DNA of 64,000 nucleotides from Toxorhynchites rutilus septentrionalis (GCF_029784135.1 NC_073746.1:53893393-53957392), one strand, 5' to 3'; positions 23,101-35,292 are shown, numbered from the stretch's first letter. A program made the numbers and translations. The notes: a model not told the origin generated them from the letters alone.

Positions 23101-24600
23101 TTAGAAACTTTAACAACTTAAAATGAGGTGTATTGTATCTTCTTGCGTTGATTTTTCAGGTGGTTGCAACTCTTCAAAAATCACTCAGAAATCTTAGTCT
23201 GGCAAAGTTTTTCTCTAATTTGTTTTGCCGAGTTTAATTCATATTTTTTTTAATTTAAAAGTTTCCACTACAACGAAAAAATTATCCAAGTTATGGTGTT
23301 CTCGTGACAAGGTGTTACAAAGTGTAGCCATATATTCCAAGCACGATTACCAACGAAGATCAAGCCGCAAATAACATTTATCAACGAACGATTTTCTCTC
23401 TCTCGAAAAAGTCAAATATTTATCATGTCATACAAATTGTGGCAGTCTGCTATCGATTTGTGTCCTCTTGTCTAACTCGATTTGGGCGAACATCCCAATC
23501 TGTTATTCCACGGTACGTTTGCACAGCGAGAATAAATGTCATATCTTCAGGAGCAGGAGCAGGATTTAATAATGACACTGTATTCCAAACGTCATTTAAT
23601 CGAAATAAAGTTGTGTTCACTACATAGTTCTGACAAACTAGCATGAATTCGTTCAATAATATGCATGCATATATTTTGTATTCGCGCCTTAATAAAATTT
23701 ATGTATGAGATGTAGCCATTTTAAAACTTTTTATATAGTTGATCTACTCACCTTTCTAAACTGACATTTATGGCATTTTTAGCCATCTATATTGCTTTCA
23801 GTTCAATCAAAGATTCTCCAGATCACAGCACGATGAATTTCGAATTTTCAAAACAGCAAAAATTGCATCATCCAAAGATGAGCGACAAATAAGCAGCTGC
23901 TTTTTCGTAGTGCAAAAAATAACTAATTTTCAAGGCCGAGACATACATTAACTATCTTACAAACCACCCTTTCCTGAAGTCGACCGCAAAAACCAGCCTA
24001 AATTACGAGTTGTCTGAACGTGACACGCAACGCTACCGAACAGCTTGAAAAAGTACTTCTGTCTATATTAACGAATTACAGGAAATCACGTAGAAGGCTG
24101 GCAACGTGACTTCTGCCTCAGAAACAAGATTGTAATAAATTGTGATCCACTTATTTCTGACACACTCTTCGCTTTTGTGCGGTGATCGCGTGTTTACTGA
24201 TTAAGTTGTTTGGAGTTCAGCTTTGATCCGTCATGCACTAGGATGATGTTAAGCCTATTTTTTTTGTATTTCTTTTATAGAAATATTTTTTTATAGCTGA
24301 CGTGGCGAACTTCGTCCCGCCAAAAATTATTATTTTTATATGAATTCTTTCGAACATTCACGTTTTCTTACCGAGCGAACGAATCGCAGAACTCTCCATT
24401 GATTGAAGTTTACAATTCCCATTTTCTATAAATTTTCTATTATGCACTTCTACCAAAACTCGTCATTATAATATAAATTAATTTTCAGACACAATTTTCG
24501 CCAATTATTCTTGATTTATTTACAATTAACAGTTAATACATGTTTGGTATAGAAATGTAAATTTTCATTCATAATTTTTTTTTCACCTGAGAATTATTTT
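23101..24600. other. No recognised gene
   Basis: A+T-rich with short overlapping frames (for example 23439-23627 plus, 23656-23450 minus) that look like chance. No termini or RNA genes seen. Confidence 0.45.
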
Positions 24601-25375
24601 CGCTTCACATTAACGGAACGCGAAGCTTAATTTTGCGAACGCGAAATCCGATTGGACTAACAACAATGTCGTTGTGCAACATATGAGATTTTTTTTCGAG
24701 CTTTCTCTCGAAGCTTCTCAAATATGTCAAAGCTTTTTTCTCACCATAACATTGATCTATAAATAGTCATCCATTTTTATTTGTATAGATATAAGATACA
24801 TGAGTGCATTATTACGTCTGAAATCCATTTACACCTTCGAAAAAAGATCAATTTCCTTAGTGCAATCATCAAATGGATTAACAAAGCTTATCATGATGTA
24901 ATTTTTCGAACAAATGAGTATTCAATTTTTCGAATTTTCTGGCCCTCCTTCAGAGTTTTTCGAAAATTTTCCGTTTTTTTTCTCCACTATATTGATCTAT
25001 AGGCCGAGATAAATACAACAAAATAAAAACGGCTCAAATCGAACCAGTCGTTCTTAGGATTTTCCGTTTAGCAACACTGTTGGCTTTCCAATTTTATTCA
25101 AATAGATAGAAGACAGAAAATTTATAAGTGCGTTATTTTGCCTGAAAATCAATTTCCACCTTCGAACAAAGGTCAATTTCGTTAGCGAAAACATCGAATG
25201 GACTAACAACACTTATCATGATGTTATTTTCGAATATATGTGTATTAAATTTTCCGAATTTTCCGATCTTCCTTCAGAGTTGTCCGAAAATTTCCGAACC
25301 ATTCCTTCTTCAGGTTTTGCGCTTAGCAACACATTTTGCCCCTCTATTTTTACTTATATAGATTTCAGAAAGTAA
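24600..25375. repeat. Diverged tandem repeat, unit about 325 bp
   Basis: Landmarks recur at constant spacing. GTGCATTATTACGTCTGAAA near 24804 corresponds to GTGCGTTATTTTGCCTGAAA near 25129, and CTTATCATGATGTAA near 24886 to CTTATCATGATGTTA near 25212. A shorter, more diverged first unit is suggested by AACAACAATGTCGTTGTGCAA near 24660. Each unit ends near a TATATAGAT-like motif followed by a gap rich in TTTCCG. The class is unknown; no coding potential. Confidence 0.7.
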
Positions 25376-28300
25376 ATCTGCATATCCGAATGCGGTAGAC
25401 AGAATTGAGTGAATATACCACATCCCACGACATAGCACATCTCTAGTTGTAAAGCTAGATGATAAGGGCGCTCAATCTAATGTCAAATGAACAAAAACCA
25501 ATAAACATATACCAAATTTAGATACAAAGTATTGCAAATAGTTTAAACATGCATTAACAAAACTTTTTTCTATTTTCTTCAATGTTAGTGTTTCGCAATG
25601 ATGGGAAATGGTAATATGCCACTGTGCCACGTTTAATTTGAACAGAGTTCAGCGATTTTAAACCGGGAGAAAGTTGGTCTTCACTCACTTCTCTCACTGT
25701 TGGCATGCCTCAAAATTAGGCTCATCCTCGTAGCATCTTTATTAGGGAATTATCCCGATTGTTGGCACGGTAGGATGATCCGCTTTAACCGTTTAATGTT
25801 TTGGAACTTTGTATCAGCATTAATTAAACATAATCACTCGAGAGACACATCTGGCAGTTAGGCTCATGGAAGTATCCGCCGATGCTTCCGTTGCTGGTTA
25901 AAAGGAGGTGATTAGTCAATCTTGTTTATAATTAAAAACACCATCTGCAGCCTCGGAAGTATGCTTCCTTAGGTTGGCTATAGGGATAGAGGTGGTGTTA
26001 TTGAACGATGAAATAGCCTTGTGAATAAATACAAATTAATTTTTAGACAATATGACTAGCATGAAATCTTTACTGTTCTAATGAATACACAACTTGTACG
26101 ACCGGGTGGAAAGCAGAAACATAATTTGCCCGTGGTATACTATACGAGATATGTTATTTTGCTCCTCCAATTGAACATAATACAAAGACCCTGTAATTAT
26201 CAGATAACGTATAATTGTTTGTACTTGTGTTATAGTTAATAGATTCAAAACAGTCAAGGGTTTACAGTTCTGTTTACCATCATCAGCGCTAACTTATGTA
26301 CGCAGCAAAGTATACGCAAAGAATTATCACTGTAACAATAGATGTAATTTTTTGTTCGTGAACGGATGGCTATGTAATTCAGAACATATTCAGTAGATAT
26401 AACATTCATATAACAAGTTGAAGAGAACCTCCAATTTTGTTCTTGAAACCATCATAATAACAAAATGATATCCATTATAAAGCCAGATCGTCATACAATT
26501 ATGCGACAAATTACAAAACAAAAATTATCTGCAATGTACATTTCAGAGACAATACATACGAGCTTCTCCGAATCATTACATTTGAAGGAATATTTTTTCT
26601 TCAGAGAAAGAATTAAATAAATAAGAATAGAGTTCGTTCGCTCACAGAACAGAAAAGAAAAAAGAATTCTTCATGATAGATTGATGTTTTTGCTATCTCA
26701 GGCAGGAGGAAGGAAGTTACTCTCACTATGCTACCTTGGAATTCGGAAAACAATAAAAATTTAGATTCCTATATTTTCTACTCCGCATCGACTGCCAATG
26801 CTTGTCTCCAGTACTCGTTTAATAAAAACTCTATAGATTTGTAGAATCGGCTAACTCTAACCAATCAGGTAGAATCCATCAGAATTGAATTTATCCACAA
26901 TTCTCGAAATTCACCAAACTCCCCATTAATGCCAACTGCGGCAAACGATTAGCAATGCCGCAATAGCTGCCTTTCGAGTGAAACATGACAGCCAAGAAAA
27001 GCTACGCTTCCTAATCCTGATTGCAGATGAAATGTTCATAATTGATGGAAATTTCTTCGGCGAATAGGATGGGCACGTGTCTGTCTCGTAAAATAAACCC
27101 CGCCACCAAAGCGTGGAACTTCCGAGCATGAAAGCGTGAGAAATGATGGGAATTCTTAATTTGTTCTGCTGAAATCGCACAACCAAAGACGGCAAATCAG
27201 ACGATTACCTAATCACAAATAGTGGTGCTCTACCGAGGAATATTGCATTTATTCCGTACGTAAAACTTTGACAGTCTCCCTCGGGAAGCATTCTATTTCC
27301 TCTTCGAAGGCAAAGTGGATTAAACGTGGCATAAAGTATTATCAATGTGAAAACTGTCCACAATGGTTTTCTTGGAGTTCACTCTGTTGCTTCCTAGTCG
27401 CACTAGTCTTGTTTCCCTCGGAGAAGGATTAAACAGCAATACATCTTAGTGAAGCAGAAAAGGGCGGAGATCTCCACTACCTACACTAGGTTGCTTCCTC
27501 AGAATAATTATCTCATAAACATCGTTTTCTCTTACAACTATGCATTTATTCAGCACCTTGGTAAGACTTGATGCGCTTTCCGCTGAAGAAAGTTTTAATG
27601 ATAGTTTTTAGTGAAAGATTCAATGGAATTGGATTACAGCTAAAGTTGAGCACAGGGCTGTTGTGGACGACTAGGATTTTTCTAGCATTGTTACTGTCCC
27701 TTTCCGTCACACGTGATGAAAACATCTCACAATTTTCCGTAGGTAAGACAAAAGCGAATGCATCAGTGTGTGAAAACGTTAAAAACGTTGATCCTCTTAG
27801 TCATTGCGCGTTTCTTAACTCTCCGTTCTTTGGTGGAGTGGGTTCTACAATGAAAGGATTTATCTGTTCGTGAATTTTGGGGTCGACTTCTGTAGTTACG
27901 TGTATTGTTTAGGATCTAGAGAAGGCGTTCCCACTGGTTGGGCAAAATGGGTCAGCGTCAGTTGTCGGAGTGAGAGCAAAGGCTTTCCCTGTGATGTGTG
28001 TTCAAGTGTTAGACTAATTAGACGGATAGGTGGGTTTTTTCACTCAATAGCGATGTTGCTGCTGGTGATTTATGGATTACAAGTATATGGCTTTTTCGTG
28101 GCTTTCATGGCTGAACGACACAACATGGCTCAACGGCAGATATATAACTAAAAATGTGAATGAAATATGCTTTGGAGATTAGAATGAATGTAAAAGTTGA
28201 TTTTCACCAAGTATAGATTATTATCAAATTTTCCAAAACTCTAAACTTATCCGCCACCCAAAGTAGATTAACGTTTCTATCCACCACAATTAGCAAAGGA

Positions 28301-29142
28301 AGAAATGTACTATTATATCAACTGTTCCAAATTTTGTAATTATAATTTGACTAAGTGCATCTGTTTCATTTTATACGGGGATACAAAATCCGCCCAACAT
28401 TAATTTCAACGTAGCTTTCAGGATGAAATGACTTTCGTTTGTGTTCGGATCAAAAGCATTATTCGCTTATTCCAAATTACAGCTAACGAAATCCATTTCC
28501 ATGATTAAACCTTTGCAGGTGCGCTACAAACTTGCGAGCTGTAATGAAAGCATCCATTGCAGATTACAGAAGCAAATATAAATAGAGCATTTTCAATCAT
28601 CGCTTGTACACTAATTAAAACGCGAAAATCTAATAGTCATCGAAAATAAACGGACTTACTCAGTTAGAATTAGATTGGATAAACCAGCTTAGGAGTAAGT
28701 AAATTGACACCAAAAGTAAATATGGCAGAATTCGAAATTTAACCATTCCCGACAAGCACGGAACGATCGGTGTGACGTTGAATGTTCTGCATGCAACGTT
28801 TTGGCCTGGGACAAAACTCCGCACAGTACGCAAGAAAAAAAAGTAAGCTCGAACAACTGTAATTATTTGTTGCGTGCTTGTAAAAAATAACGCGTCCCCA
28901 TATTATCAACAGTTTGTGATAAATCGCCAAGCGTCTCCATTGCATAGTAACTATTGAGCAATGCCACGTCAAATTTATTGTCGGCTTATCGATTGTCTGC
29001 GAAATTATCGAAATATGGTCAAAAATTTCGTCCTTATTTTTATGAGAGCGTATCAAAAATCACAGCGCTTTTTCCGAATAGATTTTCTCAATGAATTCCG
29101 AGCCGGAAGCTGCTTATTCCAATTGTCATCAAGCAGCTGAGC
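25376..29142. other. Long stretch with no recognised gene
   Basis: A+T-rich. Two consecutive plus-strand frames at 27568-27873 and 27870-28151 and a minus-strand frame at 27195-26926 are open for 89-101 codons but show no domain that I recognise. The overlap of the first two is probably fortuitous. No transposon termini or RNA gene could be supported. Confidence 0.45.
29135..29142. repeat. 8-bp target-site duplication, left
   Basis: AGCTGAGC directly before the hAT-like element; identical to 29980-29987. Confidence 0.88.
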
Positions 29143-29979
29143 CAGGGATGCCAGGTATTTTTTTCAAATGTCTTCACGTGGTACGAAAAAATGTCTTCAA
29201 ATGTCTTCACAATCATATCGGAGAAAACTAAAATGCATAACCCTCTTTTGAACAAAGTTTGATAACTTATTCAATGTTTATTCTAATTGTTATTGTTATA
29301 TAGCGCATTTCATTAAGATTTGAAACGCATTTCATTAAGTTTTTGAAGTTTATTTCAATAAATGTAAACAAATAATATATTGCGCAACTGCGAACTAAAA
29401 TTTATGAGTTTAGAAATGATAATTGGCTTGATAAACTGTTGATTGAGCGAATATAGCCTCATTTCTTTCACAAAAACGGAACTCAATTTGTTATTTTCAG
29501 CTTTGAAGTTCCGGTTGTAACTCAAGCCATATCCAGAAAATTAATTATTGAAATGGTATGTAACCAGATAACCTTCGATTTGTGAAGTGGTCGTTTTAAA
29601 GATTTAGGTAATCTATTGTATAGTACAGGCCCATAACAATAAAAATATATCAGTCATAATCATTTGGATTCTCGAGCGCAAATGAACTGTCTTCTAGAAA
29701 CAATGTGTATTAAGACCGCCTGTAGTTCTCCAGAATTTAAAGTGAAAGTCGTTTTGTTGTTGAATTCATTCTGTATGCTCGTGGATTTTCTGCTTGAAAA
29801 ATCCCTACTTCTTTTGACGATATTTTCGCCCAATAGGTAGTATTTCATGGAGATAATATCTCTCAAAAACCCACGTGCCCAATCATACTGAAGCGTCTTC
29901 ACATATTTCACAAAATCAAATGTAACAATGAGTTAAATGTCTTCAAAATGAAGACATTTTTTCTAACCTGGCATCTCTT
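29143..29979 (-). mobile_element. hAT-like non-autonomous element, longer copy
   Basis: The ends are CAGGGATGCCAGGT and ACCTGGCATCTCTT, an imperfect 14-bp inverted repeat. An exact 8-bp duplication, AGCTGAGC, flanks it (29135-29142 and 29980-29987). Ends beginning CAG.G and an 8-bp duplication are the hallmarks of the hAT superfamily. It is 837 bp. GTCTTCA motifs recur near both ends as possible subterminal repeats. A minus-strand open stretch (29911-29660) contains QYDWARGFLRDIISMKYY, shared in degraded form with the copy at 8536-9081. I do not recognise this peptide as a hAT transposase domain. Confidence 0.85.
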
Positions 29980-29987
29980 AGCTGAGC
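29980..29987. repeat. 8-bp target-site duplication, right
   Basis: Second copy of AGCTGAGC, directly after the hAT-like element. Confidence 0.88.
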
Positions 29988-30724
29988 TTTTATGGAAGCA
30001 ATATCTCAAAATATTCAGGTAAATAAGAAAGAGATTATCGTACTGACACAGTAACCGTAATCCATAAATGAATTCAACAACCATTCTCTCGTAGCAGCGA
30101 AAAGAGTACAATGATGGGAAGTCGACATACGAGCTGATTCATTCGTGAAGACCAATTTTAATTTATCCGGAGAATTTCCCAAACATTTAACAAGTTAATA
30201 TTTTGGACTCGGGATTTGTCCAAAGTCCGTTTTTATATATCATCCTCCATCAAAATACATCTTTTGTACTCGGTCAGAACTTGGTCGTACAATTTTATTG
30301 CACGGTTTTTGGCAATCAATCAGACTCTGTTTCAGTGTCCTATAGGAATGTTTGCAAGCATGGATACTCACAAACTGTGCACATTCGTAATTTTTCTCTA
30401 AGTCATCCGACTCCAATCAAGCAAGTTGGAAATTAAATATATGGACTTTTTTTCTTTTATTTTCTCGCTGTGTGTTAGGACATTTTGCCTGTCCGGTTTC
30501 GAGTCGAAACGTTCTTTTATTTCGACTGCACATATAATGCATTTAATTGGAAATGATTTGAAATGTTTCGAAATGTGAAAAAATGAATGAAAACTTGCCC
30601 TTTTCGCACTGTTAGTTGCAAAAAAATGAAAATGTACGCTTCGAATGAAGGAACGTGAAAGCGTTAAACGTACGTCAATTATCTTGGGTTTTGAAATTAG
30701 TACACGCGTTATGTTGTTATACTT
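29988..30724. other. No recognised gene
   Basis: A+T-rich spacer between the hAT-like element and the LINE. The plus-strand 77-codon frame at 30203-30436 is unrecognised. Confidence 0.45.
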
Positions 30725-30736
30725 TGTTATTATATT
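30725..30736. repeat. LINE target-site duplication, 3' side
   Basis: TGTTATTATATT, matched exactly at 35281-35292. The exact border with the poly(A)/T tract is uncertain by a base or two. Confidence 0.85.
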
Positions 30737-30951
30737 TTTTTTTCCAAAAACGTTTATTAATCAGACTCAATTACTTATTAGCTAACGTTTACAGAGTCAA
30801 ATTTCACCCTAAAATATAACTTATTTTCTATATAATTAAGACTAACAATTCAATAATAACTAAATCTAACACTAGATCAATTGGACCGGATTAGGATTTA
30901 GGACTAGGATGGAGCGAGTGGGGTAGTTTGGTTTGATGAGGAGGGAAGGAA

Positions 30952-33487
30952 TCAAACAGAGATATCATTTCTTTTGATAAATTGGTAAAGATAAAGCATA
31001 AGGTTGAGGTCGCGACTAGCTATGTCTCTAACCGGTAAGTCAGATTGCCTTCCTAATGCCCTGAGTGAATCCGATAGGTGAGCCCTGGCAGAATGAAAGT
31101 TTCTACAGGACCAGACCACATGCTCGATGTCATGATAACCATCACCACAAACGCAAATATTACTATTAACGTTCCCAATGCGATACATATGCGCATCTAA
31201 CAAGTAATGATTAGACATGAGGCGGGACATCACGCTAATGAAATCCCGACCTACATTCAATCCCTTGAACCATGCGTTTGTCGATACCCTGGGAATAATT
31301 GTATGTAACCAGCGACCCATATTATCTTCACTCCAATTGTGTTGCCAATTGGAGAGTACATAACTACGGGGAGTACAAAAAATTCATGATAGGTTATTTG
31401 TCGCTCAAAAATTGTGCCTTCCAAAGCCCCGATCTTAGCTAACGAGTCCGCTTTCTCGTTACCTGTAATGGAGCAATGGGCTGGAACCCAGGCTAATGTA
31501 ATCCTATAAGATTTTTCCACTAGTCTACCCAAGAGCTGTCTTATTCTCATAAGAAAATAACATGAGGCTCTCATAGGTTTTATCGAACGGATAGCTTCTA
31601 TTGAGCTGAGGCTATCTGAAAAGATAAAATAGTGATTAATCGACAAGGATTCAATTTTCTCCAAAGCGTGAAAGATTGCAGCCATTTCCGCAACGTACAC
31701 CGAGCAGGGATTTCTCAACCTATAATAGGCACTGAAGTTTTCGTTGAATATGCCAAAACCAGTGGAGCCATTAATGCATGATCCATCAGTAAAAAACATT
31801 CTATCAGAACTTACTTCGCCAAATTTCGAAGAAAACATCCGTGGGATAAACACAAAACGTGTGTGTTCTGGAATATCGCGTATTTCTTGATGCATGGTTA
31901 AATTGAAATTTACAGCGGCATCACAGAAGTACGATAGACAGTCTTGGTTTATGATGCTTGACGAAGGTTGCAATCCTGGAGTACGGAACTCAACATATAA
32001 GGTGGTGAACCTTGACTCTGGATTCAATTGAAGAAGTTCTTCTAAATTATCAATTACCAATGGGTTCATAATCTTACAGCGAATGAGATATCTGTATGAT
32101 AATTCTATAAATCGAAGAGGCAGAGGAAGTACTCCAGCCAGAACCTTTAGACTCATCGTATGAGTTGATTGCATGCAGCAATAAGCAATACGCAAGCAAC
32201 GACATTGTATCCGCTCCATCTTTAGAATATGAGTCTTAGCTGCCGTTCGGAAGCAAAAACTACCATACTCGAGGACCGATAATATCGTTGTTTTGTATAA
32301 ACTTATGATGTCTCCTGGATGGGCACCCCACCATGTACCAGTTATCGTCTTGAGGAAGTTGATTCTCTGTAGACATTTCTGTTTCAGATACGCAATATGT
32401 CTCCTTCAGGTACATCTAGAATCGAAATAGACACCAAGATATTTGAAATTCATAGAGTGGGTTATTGTTTTGCCGAAAAAATGAAGCGGAAATTTTGCGG
32501 GTTTGTGCTTTTTAGAAAAAACTACCATCTCTGTTTTCTCCGTAGAGAATTCGATACCCAGCTTAATAGCCCATGTGGACAAATTGTCCAAAGTATCCTG
32601 TAATGGTCTTTGCAGATCGGCGGAGGAGGATCCCCTAATGGAAACCACTCCATCATCTGCAAGTTGACGTAGCGTGCAATGTCTCGAAAGGCAATTATCG
32701 ATGTCATTAACATAAAAGTTATATAGTAGGGGACTCAAACATGAACCTTGTAGAAGGCCCATATAGCTTAGTCGGGAGACTGCCAAATTTCCATGAGCAA
32801 AACTCATGTGTTTTTTCTGACAGCAAATTATACAAATAATTATTTAAAGTTGGCGAGAGTCCACAATTATGAAGTTTATCTGTTAATATATCAATAGAAA
32901 CAGAATCAAAAGCCCCTTTGATATCAAGGAAAATCGAAGCCATTTGGTCTTCACGAGCAAATGCTATTTGAATTTCAGACGAGATAATCATTCGTTCCTT
33001 TACCTCTTCTGAACCCAAACTGCGTATCTGAAAGTAAATTGTTCGTTTCAACCCATTTGTCGAAACGAAAAAGAATAATTTTCTCCAGCAATTTACGAAT
33101 GCAGGATAGCATTGCGATTGGCCTATATGAGTTGTGGTCGCTGGCTGGCTTGTTGGGTTTCTTTGCTCTAGCCAAATTCTTAAGTTTGCGTTCCAGGGCA
33201 ATGTAAGTTCGGAAACAGTCCATCGACCCGTGTTTTCTGAATTCCTTGAACGCAGTCGATTTTTTAAGATAAGCTTTAGAGCATTCTTTATCCCACCATG
33301 GGGATGGAAGACGGCGTCGAAATTGAGTGGTAGGAACACGTTTTGTTTGGGCTAGTAGAGCGCTCTCATAAATCAAGCCAGAAATGAAATTATGAAACTA
33401 TGAATTAAGAATTTGAATGGTTCTAATTTAGGCAACAGGCTTCTGAAATTCCACTGTATAACAGTGATTGAATCCTTGGCCTGTTGT
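30952..33487 (-). pseudogene. LINE ORF2: endonuclease stub, RT, RNase H (broken)
   Basis: Begins just after the ORF1 stop with ITVIQWNFRSLLPKLEPF, the start of the APE-type endonuclease, then jumps near 33385 to the linker before RT, so nearly the whole endonuclease is deleted. RT motifs follow: SYRPIAMLSC, FGFRRGKGT, FLDIKGAFDSV, LLQGSCLSPLLYNFYVND and LADDGVVS at the catalytic site. RNase H shows all four acidic positions: FFTDGS, VAEMAAI, FSDSLSS and GNEKAD (after WVPAH). The end has ICVCGDGYHDIEHVVWSC, a CCHC-like motif. Lesions are frameshifts near 32990, 32810 and 31360, a stop replacing an expected tryptophan at about 32406, and a second deletion before SYRPIAML. It cannot make a working replicase. 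Confidence 0.92.
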
Positions 33488-33493
33488 GTTAGA

Positions 33494-34927
33494 TTATCCA
33501 TCGAAAGATATAAACGCAGCAAGAAAAGCTAATTTTTCTTTCAAGAAGGTCTTTACTGCCGGGAGTAGGCATACAATGAGGGTCTTAAGAGGCTCACTAA
33601 CGTTTAGAGCATTCAAAATGCTATCTACAAGAACTGAAAACGCCATCCTAGTTTGAGGCTGTTGTTCAGATTGTGAAAATTGGGTATTACTGCTGGAATT
33701 AGTTTGGGCAGGTTGGTTCAATTCAGGACTTTGGATAGTAGGGGGTACTGAGGGCCTCTGGTTAAAAGAGAAAACGCGTAGACCAGGAGGTACTGGCCTC
33801 TGTTCAATTGTCACGCGTTTCTTCGAAATTGGCGTTCTAGTTTGAGGGGTCACTAATGTATTAGAGGACTCCGATGGGATGGACGGTTTTTGTCTTTTTC
33901 CAGGGTTTCCTTGTGTACCCCAAAAGCTTCCTGCGTTAGGAGCGTTTGCAACAGGTACGTCATTGCGCAAAATAGCAAAATAATTTCCCTGTGTCTTAGG
34001 AAGAGACTTTTTCAAAATATCAGCGTAGGACTGCTTAGAACGTTCTTTCAAAGAACGCTTGATATGTTCCGCACGCTGTTTGTATACTGGGCATACGGAT
34101 AGGTCATGTGGAGCTTCACCGCAATGAACACATTTAATTTGCAGTTTCGGGCACTTATCATCAGCATGTTCCTGTCCGCATTTACCACAACGTATTTTAT
34201 TACAGCAAAAGGACATCGTGTGTCCAAATTGCTTGCATTTAAGACAGTTCATGGGGCGCGGGATAAAAAGGCGCACTGCTAAACGAATTTTATCAATGGC
34301 TACAATATCGGGAAGAGCTGACCCAACAAAAGTGACCCGAAACGAGTCAGACGGAGTATACACTTTCTTCGAGTCTTTGATAGCTACGGAATGCAATTTC
34401 TTGCATTCCAGAATCTTAACCGACTTGATGAAAGGGTCTTTGAAGCGACCTTCTCCTTGCATAATGTATTCCTCTGTGAGACCCGGTTCGGTGATCACTC
34501 CGTCGATTTCAACTTCCCGACAGGGAATGTAGACACGATAGTTATTTTTAAAGCCTTCATACCTAACAATATCATTTGCTTGGGCAAGGCTCACAACAAC
34601 TACTCGCAGTTTGTCTCGATTAACCTTAATAATCTCGACAACTGCAGAAAAATTCTTCAGGGTTTTTGCTATTTTAATGGCATCAATCGGCTTAGCCTTA
34701 CGTCTAAAATAAACGATATATGGCCCTGTCTTACCTTCGAGGTAAGCCTTGGATCGGGGAACTTTTGAAATAGAAAGAATTGGTGGGGCATCTATATCGG
34801 AGGATAAAGATGGGGCATTTTCTTGAAGAATAGTAGGGGAAGGGGATTCAGCATGAAGGAGAGCGGGGGATAGGGGATTTATCATTACAATAGACGGATC
34901 AAGAGGAATATCCTCATCCCCGTCCAT
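33494..34927 (-). CDS. LINE ORF1 (Gag-like nucleic-acid-binding protein), intact
   Basis: 477 uninterrupted codons from MDGDEDIPLD to SFDG and TAA. Residues about 60-225 form a mixed region typical of insect LINE ORF1 proteins before the knuckles (for example GPYIVYFRRKAKPIDAIKIA). Three zinc knuckles follow: residues 228-241 (C-X2-C-X4-H-X4-C), 247-259 (C-X2-C-X3-H-X4-C) and 266-279 (C-X2-C-X4-H-X4-C). The C-terminal third is basic and proline/glutamine-rich. The protein would bind the element's RNA and form ribonucleoprotein particles. ORF2 starts about seven bases downstream. It is strikingly undamaged compared with ORF2. No host gene fusion is seen. Whether it is expressed is unknown. Confidence 0.92.
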   Translation of the reverse strand: MDGDEDIPLDPSIVMINPLSPALLHAESPSPTILQENAPSLSSDIDAPPILSISKVPRSKAYLEGKTGPYIVYFRRKAKPIDAIKIAKTLKNFSAVVEIIKVNRDKLRVVVVSLAQANDIVRYEGFKNNYRVYIPCREVEIDGVITEPGLTEEYIMQGEGRFKDPFIKSVKILECKKLHSVAIKDSKKVYTPSDSFRVTFVGSALPDIVAIDKIRLAVRLFIPRPMNCLKCKQFGHTMSFCCNKIRCGKCGQEHADDKCPKLQIKCVHCGEAPHDLSVCPVYKQRAEHIKRSLKERSKQSYADILKKSLPKTQGNYFAILRNDVPVANAPNAGSFWGTQGNPGKRQKPSIPSESSNTLVTPQTRTPISKKRVTIEQRPVPPGLRVFSFNQRPSVPPTIQSPELNQPAQTNSSSNTQFSQSEQQPQTRMAFSVLVDSILNALNVSEPLKTLIVCLLPAVKTFLKEKLAFLAAFISFDG

Positions 34928-35280
34928 TGTTAGAAAATTATAACTATTTAAACCTACTTGACGTTATTGTGTCCTTTATCGAGTCCAAGATAATTGATGA
35001 TGCTGCTCCGAGTTTACACGGAAGTGCAATTCCTACTGCACTTGATCGACCTCTACATGGAATGTTGTCTGTCGGGAATTCCCCTGAAGAAGAGCTCGCA
35101 CGACCCAGCAGGTAGTTGTTTCCGACACCGTTCTGTACCCAAGAAGTACATACAAAGAAAAAATAAAAAGGATTAGTGAAGTGTCACAGGTAACAATATA
35201 TGAATAACAGATACTTCCCAACAATGGTAGCGCACGAGAGGAATACGTCCGTATCCTACGAGAGCAGAACACGAACACGA
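34928..35280 (-). other. LINE 5' UTR
   Basis: The segment from the 5' boundary (minus-strand TCGTGTTCGTGTTCTGCTCT) to the ORF1 ATG. In I-group elements this region carries an internal promoter; no specific promoter motif is identified here. Its presence with the distal target duplication shows that the copy was not 5'-truncated on insertion. Confidence 0.75.
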
Positions 35281-35292
35281 TGTTATTATATT
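35281..35292. repeat. LINE target-site duplication, 5' side
   Basis: TGTTATTATATT, identical to 30725-30736. Confidence 0.85.

Larger units (their letters stand above)
30737..35280 (-). mobile_element. I-group non-LTR retrotransposon (LINE), both ends present, internally deleted
   Basis: The order on the minus strand is: 5' UTR (35280-34928), ORF1 with CCHC knuckles, ORF2 (endonuclease stub, reverse transcriptase, RNase H, C-terminal zinc-like motif), 3' UTR with AATAAA (plus-strand 30753-30758) and an A-rich tail. A 12-bp duplication flanks it. RNase H in ORF2 places it in the I group (I, Loner, LOA and related clades), several of which are known from mosquitoes; the exact clade is not resolved. 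At 4.5 kb it is shorter than expected because most of the endonuclease and part of the pre-RT region are missing. Confidence 0.92.

Noticed and set aside
27568..28151. Two consecutive plus-strand frames that could be exons of a gene
   Set aside because: No recognisable domain, overlapping ends, and length within chance expectation for this sequence.
33890..34768. Plus-strand frames of 70-125 codons across the LINE ORF1
   Set aside because: They lie antisense to a clear zinc-knuckle ORF; shadows.
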